This document shows positions 22,037 through 33,505 of a stretch of 64,000 bases of DNA, piece by piece. Within the stretch, counting starts at the first letter, position 1. Each line of letters starts with the position of its first letter. The notes under the pieces are model-generated. The model worked only from the letters and a program-made list of their open reading frames with translations. It was not told where the DNA came from and did not search any database. The position numbers were made by a program, and so were the translations under genes. Source of the DNA: Sanguinoderma infundibulare (lineage: Eukaryota > Basidiomycota > Agaricomycetes > Polyporales > Polyporaceae); contig JAVLRN010000009.1 in NCBI GenBank assembly GCA_032821775.1, forward strand, positions 1,922,001 through 1,986,000, read 5' to 3'.

Positions 22037-22570
22037 ATGTCCACCGACGCGACTAGCTTCTCGTACGTACATCTTCTGCCTCACCGTTTCGACGTGTTTT
22101 GATCAAAGTGTCTTCTAGGGCCTCCACCGCCAACGGCAGCAACCCGGAGCCTGCCTCGGAGCCTGCCAACAAGGGCAAGGGAAAGCTTGTCCAGGACGAC
22201 GTGATGGACGAGGACGACGAGGAAGACGAGGAAGACGAGGAGGACGGAGAAGAAGACGAGGATGAGGAGATGGCCGAGGTGGGTCCCCGTGTCCCTCTCC
22301 ATGACGCGTCCTCGCTGCCCTTGTCCCTGGCGCTCACTCCTTAACTCACCTCCTGTTTGCATTTGACGCGTTCGACGCGCGCAGGAGGAGGAATACGAGG
22401 AGATCGACCCGAGCGCCATCATCTCCAGTGGCCGCCGCACCCGCGGCGTCCGCGTCGACTACTCGTCCGCCGAGGCACTCGCCAAGGCCGGTCTCAAGCC
22501 CGAGGAGGCCGCAGAGGACGACGAGCACGAGCAGTCCTTTGTCGCTAAGGACGACGAGATGCACGACTGA
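22037..22570 (+). CDS. CHZ1: Histone H2A.Z chaperone CHZ1
   Basis: CHZ1 binds H2A.Z-H2B dimers in the nucleus and hands them to the SWR1 remodeller. Exons 22037-22062, 22119-22278 and 22385-22570 give 123 residues. A long acidic run (22201-22270, nearly all Asp and Glu) is followed by the CHZ motif EEIDPSAIISSGRRTRGVRV and DYSSAEALAKAGLKPEEA. The domain layout and small size match the family. Two short introns (56 and 106 bp) have standard borders. The acidic tract is a simple-sequence run and may vary between strains. Confidence 0.9.
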
Positions 22571-24099
22571 ACCCCTCGACCCCTCTGCCGTGGCCCTTGG
22601 CGCCTCGCTCGAGTTAACCAATCGCTATCAGGCCGTCCGGTACTTCGACGTGTCCTCAACCTCAACCTGTACAAGCATGAACGCATGCTGGCGATCCGAT
22701 GGTGTCATGGCTTCTCTGTATTCTTTGTCCGCGGTGATGTTCCCGCGTGTTGTAGTGCATTGTACTGATGAGGACGCCAATGTATGATCACATCACCATT
22801 CTTATTTCTCCCAGAGTCGATGGTCCCTGAACCTGCCGATCCGCCACTGCAATCCTGAACCGTCTCCAAGGCTTTGACGGCTTAGCCAAATCCCCAGCGC
22901 ACGGAGGTCCGGGGTTACTGGTTTCGCTTCTACTCCACTATTGTGAACGTGCTCTTCCGGCGAATGCTGCACCGGCAGGTCCAACCTATCCGCACGCACC
23001 GGTATTTCAAACGGTTGTGGATGCTTCTGCCGCGACATGGGGGCCAGAAGCCATACCTGTCCGCAGTATACGCCTGCGTCCTGCATCTCTAAAAAATCAA
23101 ATTTCGCATGATCCTGACATGCCCGGATACCCAGCGGCCCTCCCAGAGATATAAGTTATTACATCCGTCCCCCAGTGTGTCCCGATGTCAGCGCAGCAGT
23201 ATACGCAATTCACCGATGCTCGGTACCAGTAGGCGCATTGCGGTGACCGGTCCCCCGGCCGGGCGTAAGGCACATGGCGGGCTGAGGCGCCGCCGCACCT
23301 CTCCAGCGGCCGGAGAAGGGCATCGGTACATAAAAAAAGTATTTCAATCATCTTCCATACCGGCACCGGCGCCGTCGCCGTGCCTCACGATATAAATTGT
23401 CCTGCAGAGCGGGCCCGCAGAGATGACAGCTCCGAACACTGGACTGCAGGAACCGTGCCAATGTGGCCAGCATCCACAGCGGCCCACGGCATACCGTGAC
23501 TGTACGCATGCAGATCGGACAGATACAGGGACACGACTGTATGCGGGAGCGCGGCGCTGGAATCTAAAGTTCGCGCTGCAGCTGCACAGAACTGAATGGG
23601 ACCTGGACGTCTGGACACTCAGGACGGGATGACTGGCAGGGGTTGAGGTTCCGCATGTGTATCAGGACAGGACAAGCTGTCGTGAGGATCGCGATGCGGC
23701 GTTGCGCTTGGGACGGCGATAATGCGCGCACCGACGCCTTCTAACCCAAAGGGACGGCGGACTAGCGGGGGGAGGCGCATCATCACCATGGGCTGCGGCG
23801 TTTTACCCGGGATCCGCGGTACCAACGAGGGCAAGTGGCGGAGCGGAGAGACAAACCAAAGTTCCATCTCGCTGTATACGGCGAGAGCGACGCTGCTGGA
23901 CCTCGCTTTTTATAAGTAGGTTGACACACCGCTGCGTCTACTGAACCCGGTGCCGCAGCAGCTCCCAGCCTACCCGCGATTTGCAGATCAGTTGAATTTG
24001 AAGGGGACCCCGAGTCGTATTTGGTACATTGTATAGCAGGTCCGCGCAAAAGAAACAATCCTATAAGGTGAGCTGCCCTGGCTATGCTTACGGTCACGA
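22571..24099. other. Convergent intergenic region, no gene seen
   Basis: This 1.5-kb stretch lies between the stop codons of CHZ1 and PRE9. Only short frames without motifs occur. GC-rich inverted words (for example around 23250-23310) are present, but no repeat family or RNA gene could be recognised. Confidence 0.5.
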
Positions 24100-25309
24100 T
24101 CATGCCGACGCCATCTCCGTGTCCTCGTCCTTCTTCCCCAGGCCATGCTTCTGCAAGAGCGCATCGATCTCGCTCGGCTTGTAGATCTTCGCCTTGGGCT
24201 TCTTGTTCGCGTCCAACGTCAGGGTCGCAAACTCGACTGTTCGAATCAAACGGTTGATATAAGAGCGGGGAAGGCTCACCCCGCACAATCCGGGGATCAA
24301 AACAGAGTGAAGCATGACGTACGCTTCTCGCTGCCCAGCGTTGTGCTGTCCATCGTTTTGCTCATCGTCCTGAGCACGAGCTCGATCGCGTCCTCGACGG
24401 AGATGTCCTCCTTGTACTCCTGCTTGAGGAGCGACGTCGCCGTGCCGTTGTTCGCGCCGATGCATGTCGCCTTCCAGCCGGAGAAGTTCCCAGAGGGGTC
24501 TGAGTGGTAGAGTTGGAATTGGTAATGTGGGTCGTAGCCGGCATAGAGAAGGGAGACACCGAATGGCCGGAGACCTAGGTGATGACGGTGGTGAGTAAGC
24601 CGAACGAGGGGGACAAGGTTAGGATACACACCTCCGTATTGGGTGTAGCCTTGTTTGAGATCGCACAACCGTTGCGCAAGGAGTTCTACGGGGATGTCTT
24701 CGTTGTACATATACAAATGTCTTTGTGACGCTTGCCGTGCGTAGTTGACGAGCGAGTTGGCGTCGGCGGAAATCCCTGCCACACCAGCAACAACATTCCT
24801 GGATGGTCGAACGCGCCAAAGATAAGCACATGAGATCTCGGACGAGCAGGATGGATACGCACGAGTTCAAAAGGAAGATCTTCTCGCCACTCCCCCCAAA
24901 CCCGCCCTCCTTCGCACTGGTCATATCAAGGAGCTTTCCGGTGACCTTCTTCTCTGCGGCCAAGACAACGCCATCCTTCGAGAGCACACCGAGGACCGTT
25001 CCGGCGTGTGAGATGGCCTCCATGGCATACTCGACTGCCATTCGAGCATTAAGAACACATCCTGGAGCAATTGCAGAGCTTGCTTACTTTGGTACAAACG
25101 CCCTGAAGAAAGAGCTTTCAGCCAATTTATACGCATAGGGGACAAGAATGCAACGTACCCTCGGGCGAGAAGATAGTGGTACGGCCTAGATGTCATTCGA
25201 GCATGAGTACACATCCTACGACCGGTATCTGCGCACGCACTATCGTAGCGTCTGGCCTATGAGACTTTTGTTAGTACATCGCACACACACTCAAGATTTA
25301 ACTCACCAT
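24100..25309 (-). CDS. PRE9: 20S proteasome subunit alpha-3
   Basis: This is an outer-ring alpha subunit of the 20S proteasome. Eight exons are needed: 25309-25307, 25256-25241, 25185-25159, 25102-25088, 25034-24863, 24798-24632, 24574-24323 and 24236-24100, giving 262 residues, equal to the family norm. The first coding exon is only the ATG. Joined, the N-terminus reads [20 protein letters not shown], the classic alpha-subunit signature, followed by [54 protein letters not shown] and [15 protein letters not shown]. The end is acidic and lysine-rich ([11 protein letters not shown]), as in alpha-3. Residue-level similarity points to alpha-3 (PRE9/PSMA4) rather than other alpha subunits. It is divergent from the CTR gene, with 279 bp shared. 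Confidence 0.93.
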
Positions 25310-25588
25310 GATGAACGGTGAAAGAGGAGGAGGATGGAGTACGAGAACGATCTGCAGCTGGAGGAACTCGTTGACGCGTCCTGGCGTACGCGTCGTCGGC
25401 CTTTGCCGAAGTACCTCGCCATAGGCGCTTCGTGGTCACTCTGAACTCGCATGCTCGAGCCTTGCCTGATATGTAGGTATTCTAGTCTCTTTGCGCAGCG
25501 ACAGCGTCCCTGCCACTTCATTATCTCCCACCCCTTCTCCCTCCCCCTCCTTCAGCCCCCCCATACCCCCACCGAACCAACGCAGAAG

Positions 25589-26390
25589 ATGAACCACGGC
25601 GACCACGGCGGGCACGACATGCCGATGCCCTCGGGCCCCAAGTGCTCGATGAACATGCTCTGGAACACCCAGATCGAGGACACCTGCATCGTCTTCCGCT
25701 CCTGGCACATCTCCACCACGAGCGCGTTCGTCTTCTCGTGCGCGGTCATCGTCGGCCTCGGGGTGCTCTACGAGTACCTCCGCGTCGCGCAGCTCACGCA
25801 CGACCGCCGCATCGCCGCGACGCTCAGCGCCCAAGGCAAGGGCAAGGCGGCGTCAGCGGCGCACCGTGAGGGAGCAGCACATGGGACGGTGAGTGGTCGG
25901 GACTCGCCCGAGATCGATTCGGAGGAGGCGGGATTGTTGACCGGAGCTTTGGTTACGAAGGCGCACGCTGGGTGAGTTCTGCTCTGTTCGGGCTTCAAGC
26001 TTCGAGTTGCCCGTCGTTGCAACGCGGGACTTGCTGCGCACGCTCTGGGACGGACGCGGAGTTACTATAGCAGGGACGGTACATGCTAACGAGTCGTTGT
26101 CTGCCTCTTTCAGGACGCCGCTTCCGTTCACTGCCCGTGTTACCCGGGCGTCCCTGTACGGCGCGCAGGTCTTCCTGTCGTTCTTCCTCATGCTCATCTT
26201 CATGACGTACAATGTGAGTGTCCGGTAATCGTGCTGGTACAGCTCTTCTAACTTGCGACACGCTTAGGCGTACCTCATCCTCGCCACCGTCATTGGTGCT
26301 GCCATCGGCCACTTCATTTTCTCATCCCACATGGACATCGACGCTGTCCTCGCCGGTGCTGGCGACAGCAAGGGCATGGCATGCCACTGA
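25589..26390 (+). CDS. CTR-family high-affinity copper transporter
   Basis: CTR proteins are trimeric channels that import Cu(I). Three exons, 25589-25971, 26114-26213 and 26268-26390, give 201 residues. The N-terminus is His/Met-rich (MNHGDHGGHDMPMP), as expected for copper capture outside the cell, followed by KCSMNMLWNT. Three membrane segments are visible: ISTTSAFVFSCAVIVGLGV, then FLSFFLMLIFMTYNAYLIL and ATVIGAAIGHFIF. The second contains the essential MxxxM (MLIFM) and the third the GxxxG motif (GAAIG). The C-terminus ends in Cys-His (GMACH), a known copper-handling ending. The cytosolic loop is disordered and Ser/Glu-rich. Confidence 0.92.
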
Positions 26391-26645
26391 AAACAGTCAG
26401 GGCGATCGGGTTGTTGACATGTACGATCAAAGCTGTGTTGGATATTCTTGTTACTGCCCACATGTGGGTCGTTCGGAGTCGTCGTGGAAATCAGAGTCTT
26501 GCGTGAATGGACAACGGAATGCGCGAACGGGAGATGTGTTGAAAGAACGAGCTGGTAATGACAAGGAGACCTAAAAACACAAGTACAGCTATGCGGACAG
26601 TTTTGGAGCGATAGGAGCGCACTACGTCTGAATCCGAGTACACAT

Positions 26646-27277
26646 TCATCGACGAATACCTCTTGCGGCGGGGACACCGCGGCCACGACGAGCTAACAAG
26701 GCATTCAGCGTGATGATGACTAGTAAGCACAACGAAATGCAACGCACCGTTTGCTGGTAATCATAGCTCCCTATCAGTGGACGAAACAAATGCACGAGGC
26801 AGCGGAAAAACGTACCTCGCATGATCGTAGCCCTTCCACGGGCCGTACCAATACCCCTTCCCCTCATTGCATTGGGTCCCACACGCTTGAACCTAGACAT
26901 CACCGACGAGCATTAAACTATCAGTACGAACGAAAAAGTTGAGAGAGGACTCACATCGGCGCGTTCTGTAGCATGTCGGGGACAATGAAGAATCTGACCA
27001 TACTTCCCCTGATGTACACCTGATCAAGCTGGGACACACGGCCATCTCGTTGGGTCACAGTGATATCCCGGAGAGAGATGTTAAGGTTGTCCTCGGCTGC
27101 AAACGAGCAATCGCGACGCGTAAGTGCTCGTTGGGCAATCAATATGGGGATCGGATGGGGCGCACCTTCAGCGAGTTTTCCGCGGTAGAGCTGGCCCGTC
27201 TTAAGCTCGACGGTGATGACGTGTCCGAGAGACTCGTGGAGAAGCTTGACGGGGACACCGAGACCTGCTGTGGCCAT
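26646..27277 (-). CDS. SMD3: Core spliceosomal protein SmD3
   Basis: SmD3 is one of the seven Sm proteins that ring the U-rich site of spliceosomal snRNAs. Exons 27277-27166, 27096-26955, 26892-26816 and 26692-26646 give 125 residues. The Sm1 motif ([20 protein letters not shown], then [14 protein letters not shown]) and the Sm2 motif ([20 protein letters not shown]) are both intact, followed by [20 protein letters not shown]. The tail ends in RG dipeptides ([16 protein letters not shown]), normally sites of arginine methylation. The last acceptor was chosen at 26693 because it gives IMRARRGRG; a nearby acceptor would insert a hydrophobic stretch and is less likely. Confidence 0.92.
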
Positions 27278-27832
27278 TTTTGCGTGGGGGAGTCGAGCGG
27301 GACGTTGGCGCGGACAAGAGTCTTGAACGCGAGGTGAGCGTGCGCCGTGCACCAGGCTCTGTCTTTCGTAAGCTACACTCACGGAGGAACGTCCAAAAGG
27401 AGACAGGCACCGGATGACTGGCTGATCGGTCTAGTGGGGATCTCTTGGCGCTCACGCGACCTCGCGCAGGAGACCCCAGAAAGTAGACGTCGGACGCTGA
27501 CCACCACTCGTTCGTCCCCATCCCGCTCCTTCTAAATATTGGACCACTATCCTGGGAGAGGCAAATACCCTTCACAGCCATTTCCAGGAGGTCTCGTCGC
27601 GTAAGCCAGGCGAAAGGGCCCGGTGGTTTAGGATTCTCGAAGTTCTCGAGGTGCGAGCCGCCCCCGGTCTCCGTTCTGGCATTGACATTGACATTGCCGT
27701 ACGGTGCAGCCTGTCTCACCCACAGTCCGACAGCTTTCGGTGCCTCGAGGGCGACCCTTTATCAAGCCGCAGGTGCGCGAACAGTCCTTGAACGGAAGCC
27801 GACTTTCCCCACTCCCTGCCTGTCGCCGCACC
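27278..27832. promoter_or_regulatory. Divergent SmD3/CLC intergenic region
   Basis: The 555 bp between the SmD3 and CLC start codons must contain both promoters. The CLC frame is open for some way upstream of the chosen ATG. A short imperfect repeat of ttgacattgacatt lies near 27680. No other feature is recognised. Confidence 0.45.
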
Positions 27833-30800
27833 ATGCCTCACCGGGAGAGTCCGACCCACCCCACATTCACCGTACCCGAAGAGGGTCCGTCGGGACCACT
27901 GAGCGGCCCCTCTACCACCGAGTGGCGGCGGCAGCGCCTCTTGCAAATCGGCAGCGATCCAAGCGCGACGAGCGGCCACGAGCCTCCCGCGGACGAAACG
28001 TCTTCGCTCCGTTCTGCGCTCGACGCTCGTGCCCCCTCGTACGGGACGCTTCCCGCATCGGCATATGCTACTGCCGGAAGCAGCAGGCAGAGGTCTACCT
28101 TCCGCACCCGTAATGCGCTCGGGGCGCTTCCCAACCTCTTCATCCCCAAGAGCCGATTCACGGGCCCGCCCACACCCACAACCCACACGCCCCGTTCCGT
28201 CACCTTCCGGAACAGCAGCTACTTTACGTCCCAGCGCCCTATTTCTGCGTATGACAAGCCCGTTGTCGACCAAGACGACGAGGAGCCACAGGGCGCGATT
28301 AAGACGAATGGCGTCCGTGTGTGGTATTCCTCCTTCACCTCCATCGATTGGTTGCACGATGCCATCAAGGACTCGGCCCGCCAGGCTGCCCTCAGGAAAC
28401 GCAGATCGAAGCGCGGAAGGCTTCGGAGACAGCTGGACAGGGCCATTGGCTGGCTGACCGTCACCATTGTCGGCTTCTTGACCGCGATCATCGCGTTCTT
28501 AATCGTTCGCAGCGAGCAGTGGCTGTTTGACATCAAGGACGGATACTGTGCGGCTGGCATTTGGAAGGCAAAACGCTTTTGTTGTCCGACCCAAGAGGAC
28601 GATGCCCGCTTCGCGCCGTCATTTGTAACCCTGGCTGCCACCGACGGGTGTCCTGCTTGGCGGTCGTGGGGAGAGCACTTTGCTTCGGTAGCGTCAAGCG
28701 CGGACTGGTTGGAGGTGGAGGCGATCGAGTACACAGTGTACACCATCATAGCAGTGCGTCATACTATCCTCTACCGAGTGTCTTCCATGCTTAGGCGAGA
28801 TCAGATCACGCTTGCCGTCGTCTCTGCGCTTCTGACAATCCACCTCACCGCCTCCACTTCGTTCATTACGCGTAAAGACTCGGGAGTGCTCTCGTCTACT
28901 TTCGCGAGCGGCGATGACAAGAGTGCGGTGAACCCGACCGCAGCCGCAGGCCGCAAGGTCTTGTACTACGTACGTAACCATGCCTTAAACCCTGCACGTC
29001 TGGGAAGAACTTTATGTTTAACTGAACCTTCCGTTTCAGGCTGCTGGTAGCGGCATTCCTGAAATCAAAACCATCCTTTCTGGTGCGTGACGTTTTCATG
29101 TGGGATGCCAGACTCCATCAGCTCAAGTCACTCCGATAGGGTTCGTGATCCACGGATACCTTGGCGGACGTACTCTGTTCACGAAGGGGGTCGGATTGGC
29201 GCTTTCGGTTGCCTCTGGACTTTCCCTTGGTGCGTGTGTCATTCGGCCCCGAAAATGTTGGTTTCAAACCTTGTTTTTGCATCTACCCGTACAGGCAAGG
29301 AGGGCCCATTCGTGCACATCGCCTCTTGCGTCGGAAACATCGTCAGCAGGTTTTTCAGCAAGTATGAAAACAACGAGGGTGCGTATATGCGCCGTTGAAT
29401 CACCCCATGGCTGCTCCAACCCTTCTTGCAGGGAAGCGTCGTGGAATTCTCAGCGCAGCCTGTGCCGCTGGAGTGGCTGTTGCGTTCGGCGCGCCCATCG
29501 GTGGCGTCTTGTTCAGCCTTGAGGAGGTGTCATACTTCTTCCCTGCCAAGGTCATGTGGCGAAGGTTAGGTTCGCGTCTCTTCTCTGAAGAGCTCGGGCT
29601 GACGTATGTCGGCAGCTTCTTCTGTGCGATGGTGGCGGCTGTGACACTTCGCTTCTTGGATCCATTTGGAAGCGGAAAACTTGTGTTGTTCCAGGTTACG
29701 TACGACAAGGTTAGTGGCGCATATAACCTAGTCACCGTGCGCTCGATGACTGACTATCGAATAGGAATGGCACGCGTATGAGCTCTTTCCCTTCCTCCTC
29801 CTCGGAGTCTTCGGAGTAAGCGTACAGCATTGTTCCAGCTGAGGCCGAGCTGAACAAACCATGTCTCAGGGCGTGTACGGAGCATTCTTCTCCAAGCTCA
29901 ACTTCCGCTGGAGCCGCGACGTGCGCAACGCAACATGGCTAAAGAGCTACCCTGTCATGGAAGTCATCCTGGTGACCTTCGTGACCGCTATACTCAGCTT
30001 CTTGAACCCTTACACCCGCATGGGCGGCACCGAGCTCGTCTACAACCTCTTCGCCGAGTGTCGTGAGGGCAGCGCTAACACCCACTCTGGCTTGTGCGTG
30101 CTTGACCCCCCTAGGCAGGCTACTGCGGTCATCGGCGCGATCTTCGTCGCTCTGCTCGTAAAGGGTACTATCACTATCGTGACGTTCGGCATCAAAGTTC
30201 CCGCTGGTATCTTCATCCCGACCCTCGGTGTCGGGGCGTGTGCTGGGCGCATCCTCGGTATTCTCATCCAGTGGCTGCAGTTCTCGTACCCAGATAGCGC
30301 CGCGTTCGCGGTCTGCAAGGGCGACCTCAACTGCGTCGTCCCTGGCTTGTATGCTATGGTTGGTGCGGCTGCGACTCTGTCTGGTGTTACAGTGAGTTTC
30401 TATCGTTGGTCCGCAGTCACGTTGCTCATTGTCTTGTAGCGCACCACTGTCTCACTGGCTGTAATCATGTTCGAACTTACGGATACGCTTACGTATGTTG
30501 TCCCGATAATGCTCTCCGTTCTGGTCGCGAAGACCGTGGCGGACGCGCTGGAGCCCAAGGGCATCTACGACCTCGTCATCGACCTCTCGCAGCTGCCCTA
30601 CCTGGATGCCAAGCACGAGTACGTCTGGGGTTCCCTCCAGATCAGCGACGTCGTGAGTTGTAGTGCACTGCAATTGCCTTCGGATCACGAGTTTACATCC
30701 CTTTTGCAGACCGACCGCGACGTCGAGACCATCCGGCTCGACCACGAGAACACCGTCAAGAGCCTCCGCGACCAACTGCAAGAGCTCGTCAACGGCGGCA

Positions 30801-31295
30801 ACTCCGACTCCGGCTTCCCGATCCTGAAGCCCGATGAACTGGGCCTCCGCATGGCGGGCTACATCGGCGCGAACGAGCTCGAGCATGCGCTGAGCATTGT
30901 CGCGGACGAGCCGAGCGCCCGCATCTCGTTCCATGTCGCGAGCCCACACGGGCACCTACCATTGACGTCATCGATCTCGTCGCTCGCGGAGACGGGGTCG
31001 AACTACCTGGGCGCGGACCCGTACGACTTCAGCTGCTACATGGACCAGGCGCCGCTGACGGTGCAGGACAACTCGCCCCTGGAGCTCGTGCAGCAGTTCT
31101 TCACGAAGCTCGGGGCGAGGTACGTGGTTGTTACCGATACGGATGGGCACTGTGCGTTTCATCCCGTTCTCCTCCCCTTCCCCCGCTGTGCGCGTACGTT
31201 GGCTGATGCGTTGGATGTGATTTGCAGACCAAGGTGTGATCGACAAGAAGACCTGGCTGGCGTTCCTCGACGAGTTAGAGCACAAGTCGGACTGA
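27833..31295 (+). CDS. CLC-family chloride channel or Cl-/H+ antiporter
   Basis: Twelve exons (27833-28753, 28805-28969, 29040-29082, 29140-29229, 29295-29378, 29432-29564, 29616-29709, 29765-29815, 29870-30391, 30440-30652, 30710-31151, 31228-31295) give 941 residues. The CLC signatures are [18 protein letters not shown] and [13 protein letters not shown]. The glutamate of GKEGP is the gating or proton-coupling residue, and the order and sequence resemble the endosomal CLC-3/4/5 and yeast Gef1 group, so an intracellular Cl-/H+ exchanger is likely. A long disordered N-terminus precedes the first membrane helix ([19 protein letters not shown]). Two CBS-type halves follow the membrane part ([33 protein letters not shown]). 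All junctions are in frame with standard borders. Confidence 0.93.
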
Positions 31296-32133
31296 TCGAA
31301 CGGCATCCGATGCATCCAACATCTCTTCATGACCTAACGCGCGCGCATCTACTTCGCCTTCGTCTCTTGGATATCTTTCTCGTCGGCTCTTTCACTCACT
31401 CACTCACTCACTCAACTCACGGACATCCTACGAAATGACATCGGCTCGGTTTTCCTTACGATGTACACCGCTACGATACCATATCTGCTAACCAATCAAT
31501 CGCAATCTAGTCCAATCAGCCATCCTTGACGCGTCTATCACTCTGTCAGAATCTTTCGCTGTCCAGGATTTGGATCCCAAGAAGGGCGCGGGAGGGGCCC
31601 ACCGTGGGACATCTCGGTGAGTATGGGTATGCGGGGACTACTACATAGTTCTTAGGTCAAACGGGCGAGCCGGCGGTACCGCCAACTGGGTCCTTCCGCC
31701 TCCCCGTCAACCGGTAATCTGTGCGTGCATAACTGAAATGGAACTGCGACTACTCTAGGCCACACACTAGGTAGCCATTGATAAGGTGAGTGCATGCATG
31801 CATCTCTGTCCAGGAACATATGTCCAAATGGCCGGATGTTCGCTTGATCGAATACTTACTAATCGTGACCTTGCCGGATGTAGATCTTTCGTGTGATGTT
31901 TGTTGGGATATTGACGCTTATAGGTGAGTTCATTCCATTGTCATTCAATGGCTTTGGATCTTCTCTACCGCAGCTACAAGTGTTCTTCTCTACCACAGCT
32001 ACAAGTGTATTAGATGGATTCGGTCAATGGACGCTGTTCCGTTTCTTCTCTACCGCAGCTACAAACGTCTCGAGTATATAGTAGACCCCACGGACCACTT
32101 TCACCACTATCTAGCTTCCCGAACTCCTTCAAG
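31296..32133. other. Intergenic region with simple repeats upstream of the BTB gene
   Basis: The CLC 3' region and the BTB promoter lie here. A TCAC microsatellite occurs at 31392-31416, and a 20-base motif recurs at 31961-32064 (separate entry). A TATA-like ctcgagtatatagtag sequence near 32069 lies about 65 bases before the BTB start codon and could be its core promoter. Confidence 0.5.
31961..32064 (+). repeat. Short direct repeats in the BTB gene promoter
   Basis: The motif ttctctaccRcagctacaa occurs three times, starting at 31961, 31986 and 32046, with one variable base. The spacing is uneven (25 and 60 bases), so it is a set of direct repeats rather than a tandem array. They sit 70-170 bases before the BTB start and could be factor-binding sites or slippage copies. 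Confidence 0.7.
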
Positions 32134-33122
32134 ATGTCACGCTCACCTTTCGACGACGTAGACGCAGACATTATCTTCCGTTCGTCGGACAAGGTCGAGT
32201 TCAGGCTCTACAAGGTCATCATCGCCAAAGCCTCCCCCGTATTTCGCGGCATGCTCGACCTTCCGCAACCCCTATCTTCCACATCTAGCCCCGATGAACC
32301 CCATGTCGTCGAGCTCACCGAGGACGCGAAGACCCTCGAAAACCTCCTCCGCTTCTGCTACCCTGTAGAGCATCCCACGATCACCTCCATCGACGAAATC
32401 CATCCCATCCTAGAAGCCGCGCGGAAATACGAGATGACATCCGTGACTGCGAACCTCCGAGGCGTCCTCCAGCGCATACTCCCCAACGAGCCGTGGCGCG
32501 TGTATGCAGTCGCGTACATGATGAAGCTGGGAGACGTCGCCAAGGAGGCGGCGCTGCTCTTGGACATCCCCCACCTCCACCTTCCCTCATCACCTTTCCC
32601 CGAGTTCCGCGAGCTCCCGTGCGCAGCGATATATGCGGCCCACGAATACCGTCGAAAGTGCCTGCACGTCGCGCTCAAGGTGTTGGACCAGGCTCGGATA
32701 TGGATTATGACAGGCGAACACGAGCGCGCAAACGGCACAAGTGTAGATAGGTCCTCTTCGTGGTCGTGGGCCGCCTGTGATGATTGCACGACGATATCGA
32801 TAGGAGGAACGGGTGTCACCATTCCCTTCAGAAACTGGTTCGACACGTACCGCAAGTTACTTAAATCTGCGTTGGAGAAATGTCCGTCTGGGCACAGCAT
32901 CCGGAACGGACGTCATCTAGACAACGCGGCAGGCACCGTCGCCAAGCCATGCAAGAACTGTGGCGTGAAGGCATGCGTGGACATGAAACGTTTTGATGAG
33001 CGGCTGGCGGATAAGATTGACGGTGCGGTTGCTCAGGTGGGTTATGTTTCTTCTCCATCGTGTACGTTCGCTCGGATGCTGACCATCGCGACACTGTTCA
33101 GATTGAAATCAAACTGGACTGA
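32134..33122 (+). CDS. BTB/POZ-domain protein
   Basis: Two exons, 32134-33036 and 33102-33122, give 307 residues. The N-terminus has the usual basidiomycete BTB opening (DVDADIIFRSSDKVEFRLYK, VIIAKASPVFRGMLDLPQ), with the conserved D, H-like and FRGML positions of the fold, then VVELTEDAKTLENLLRFCYP and ILEAARKYEMTSV. The C-terminal half has CxxxH and CxxC-like groups (CPSGHSIRNG; CKNCGVKAC) that could bind metal, an inference. Such proteins are very numerous in mushrooms and most have no known role; some BTB proteins recruit Cullin-3. A TATA-like element and direct repeats lie upstream. Confidence 0.82.
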
Positions 33123-33505
33123 GCCGGGGAATGAGTGCGATGGGGGAATCTGGTCTTGCTTGGTTTTTTGTATACCATAGTGCTTCCTGCGAAATTTATT
33201 TTGGTCGTCTGGCCCGTCATATGTACTGTGCTTGGACGTTCTGCTCAGGCGGTAACGTCGATCTATGTGGATGATAAGATAGGAGAGGACAGATTAGATA
33301 AGATGGGCTGATGCAAAGATTGAGCTTGAGCTTGAGGTCGACTTGGAACGGGAGGAGGTCAACGCCCAAATCACTTCGCGGTTCTATTCGAGCAAACACC
33401 TCCACTTTCATGCTAACCCTGTGGTAAAAAAGCCTGCTCAAGACTTAGTCGCTCGCCCACAATCCCGTCACGAAAACCGACTGAAAGCACGCTTCCGACC
33501 AGAAC
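33123..33505. other. BTB-TSR1 intergenic region
   Basis: This 383-bp spacer holds the BTB 3' end and the TSR1 promoter. A run of gagcttgagcttgag near 33322 is the only pattern noticed. No gene is seen. Confidence 0.5.
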
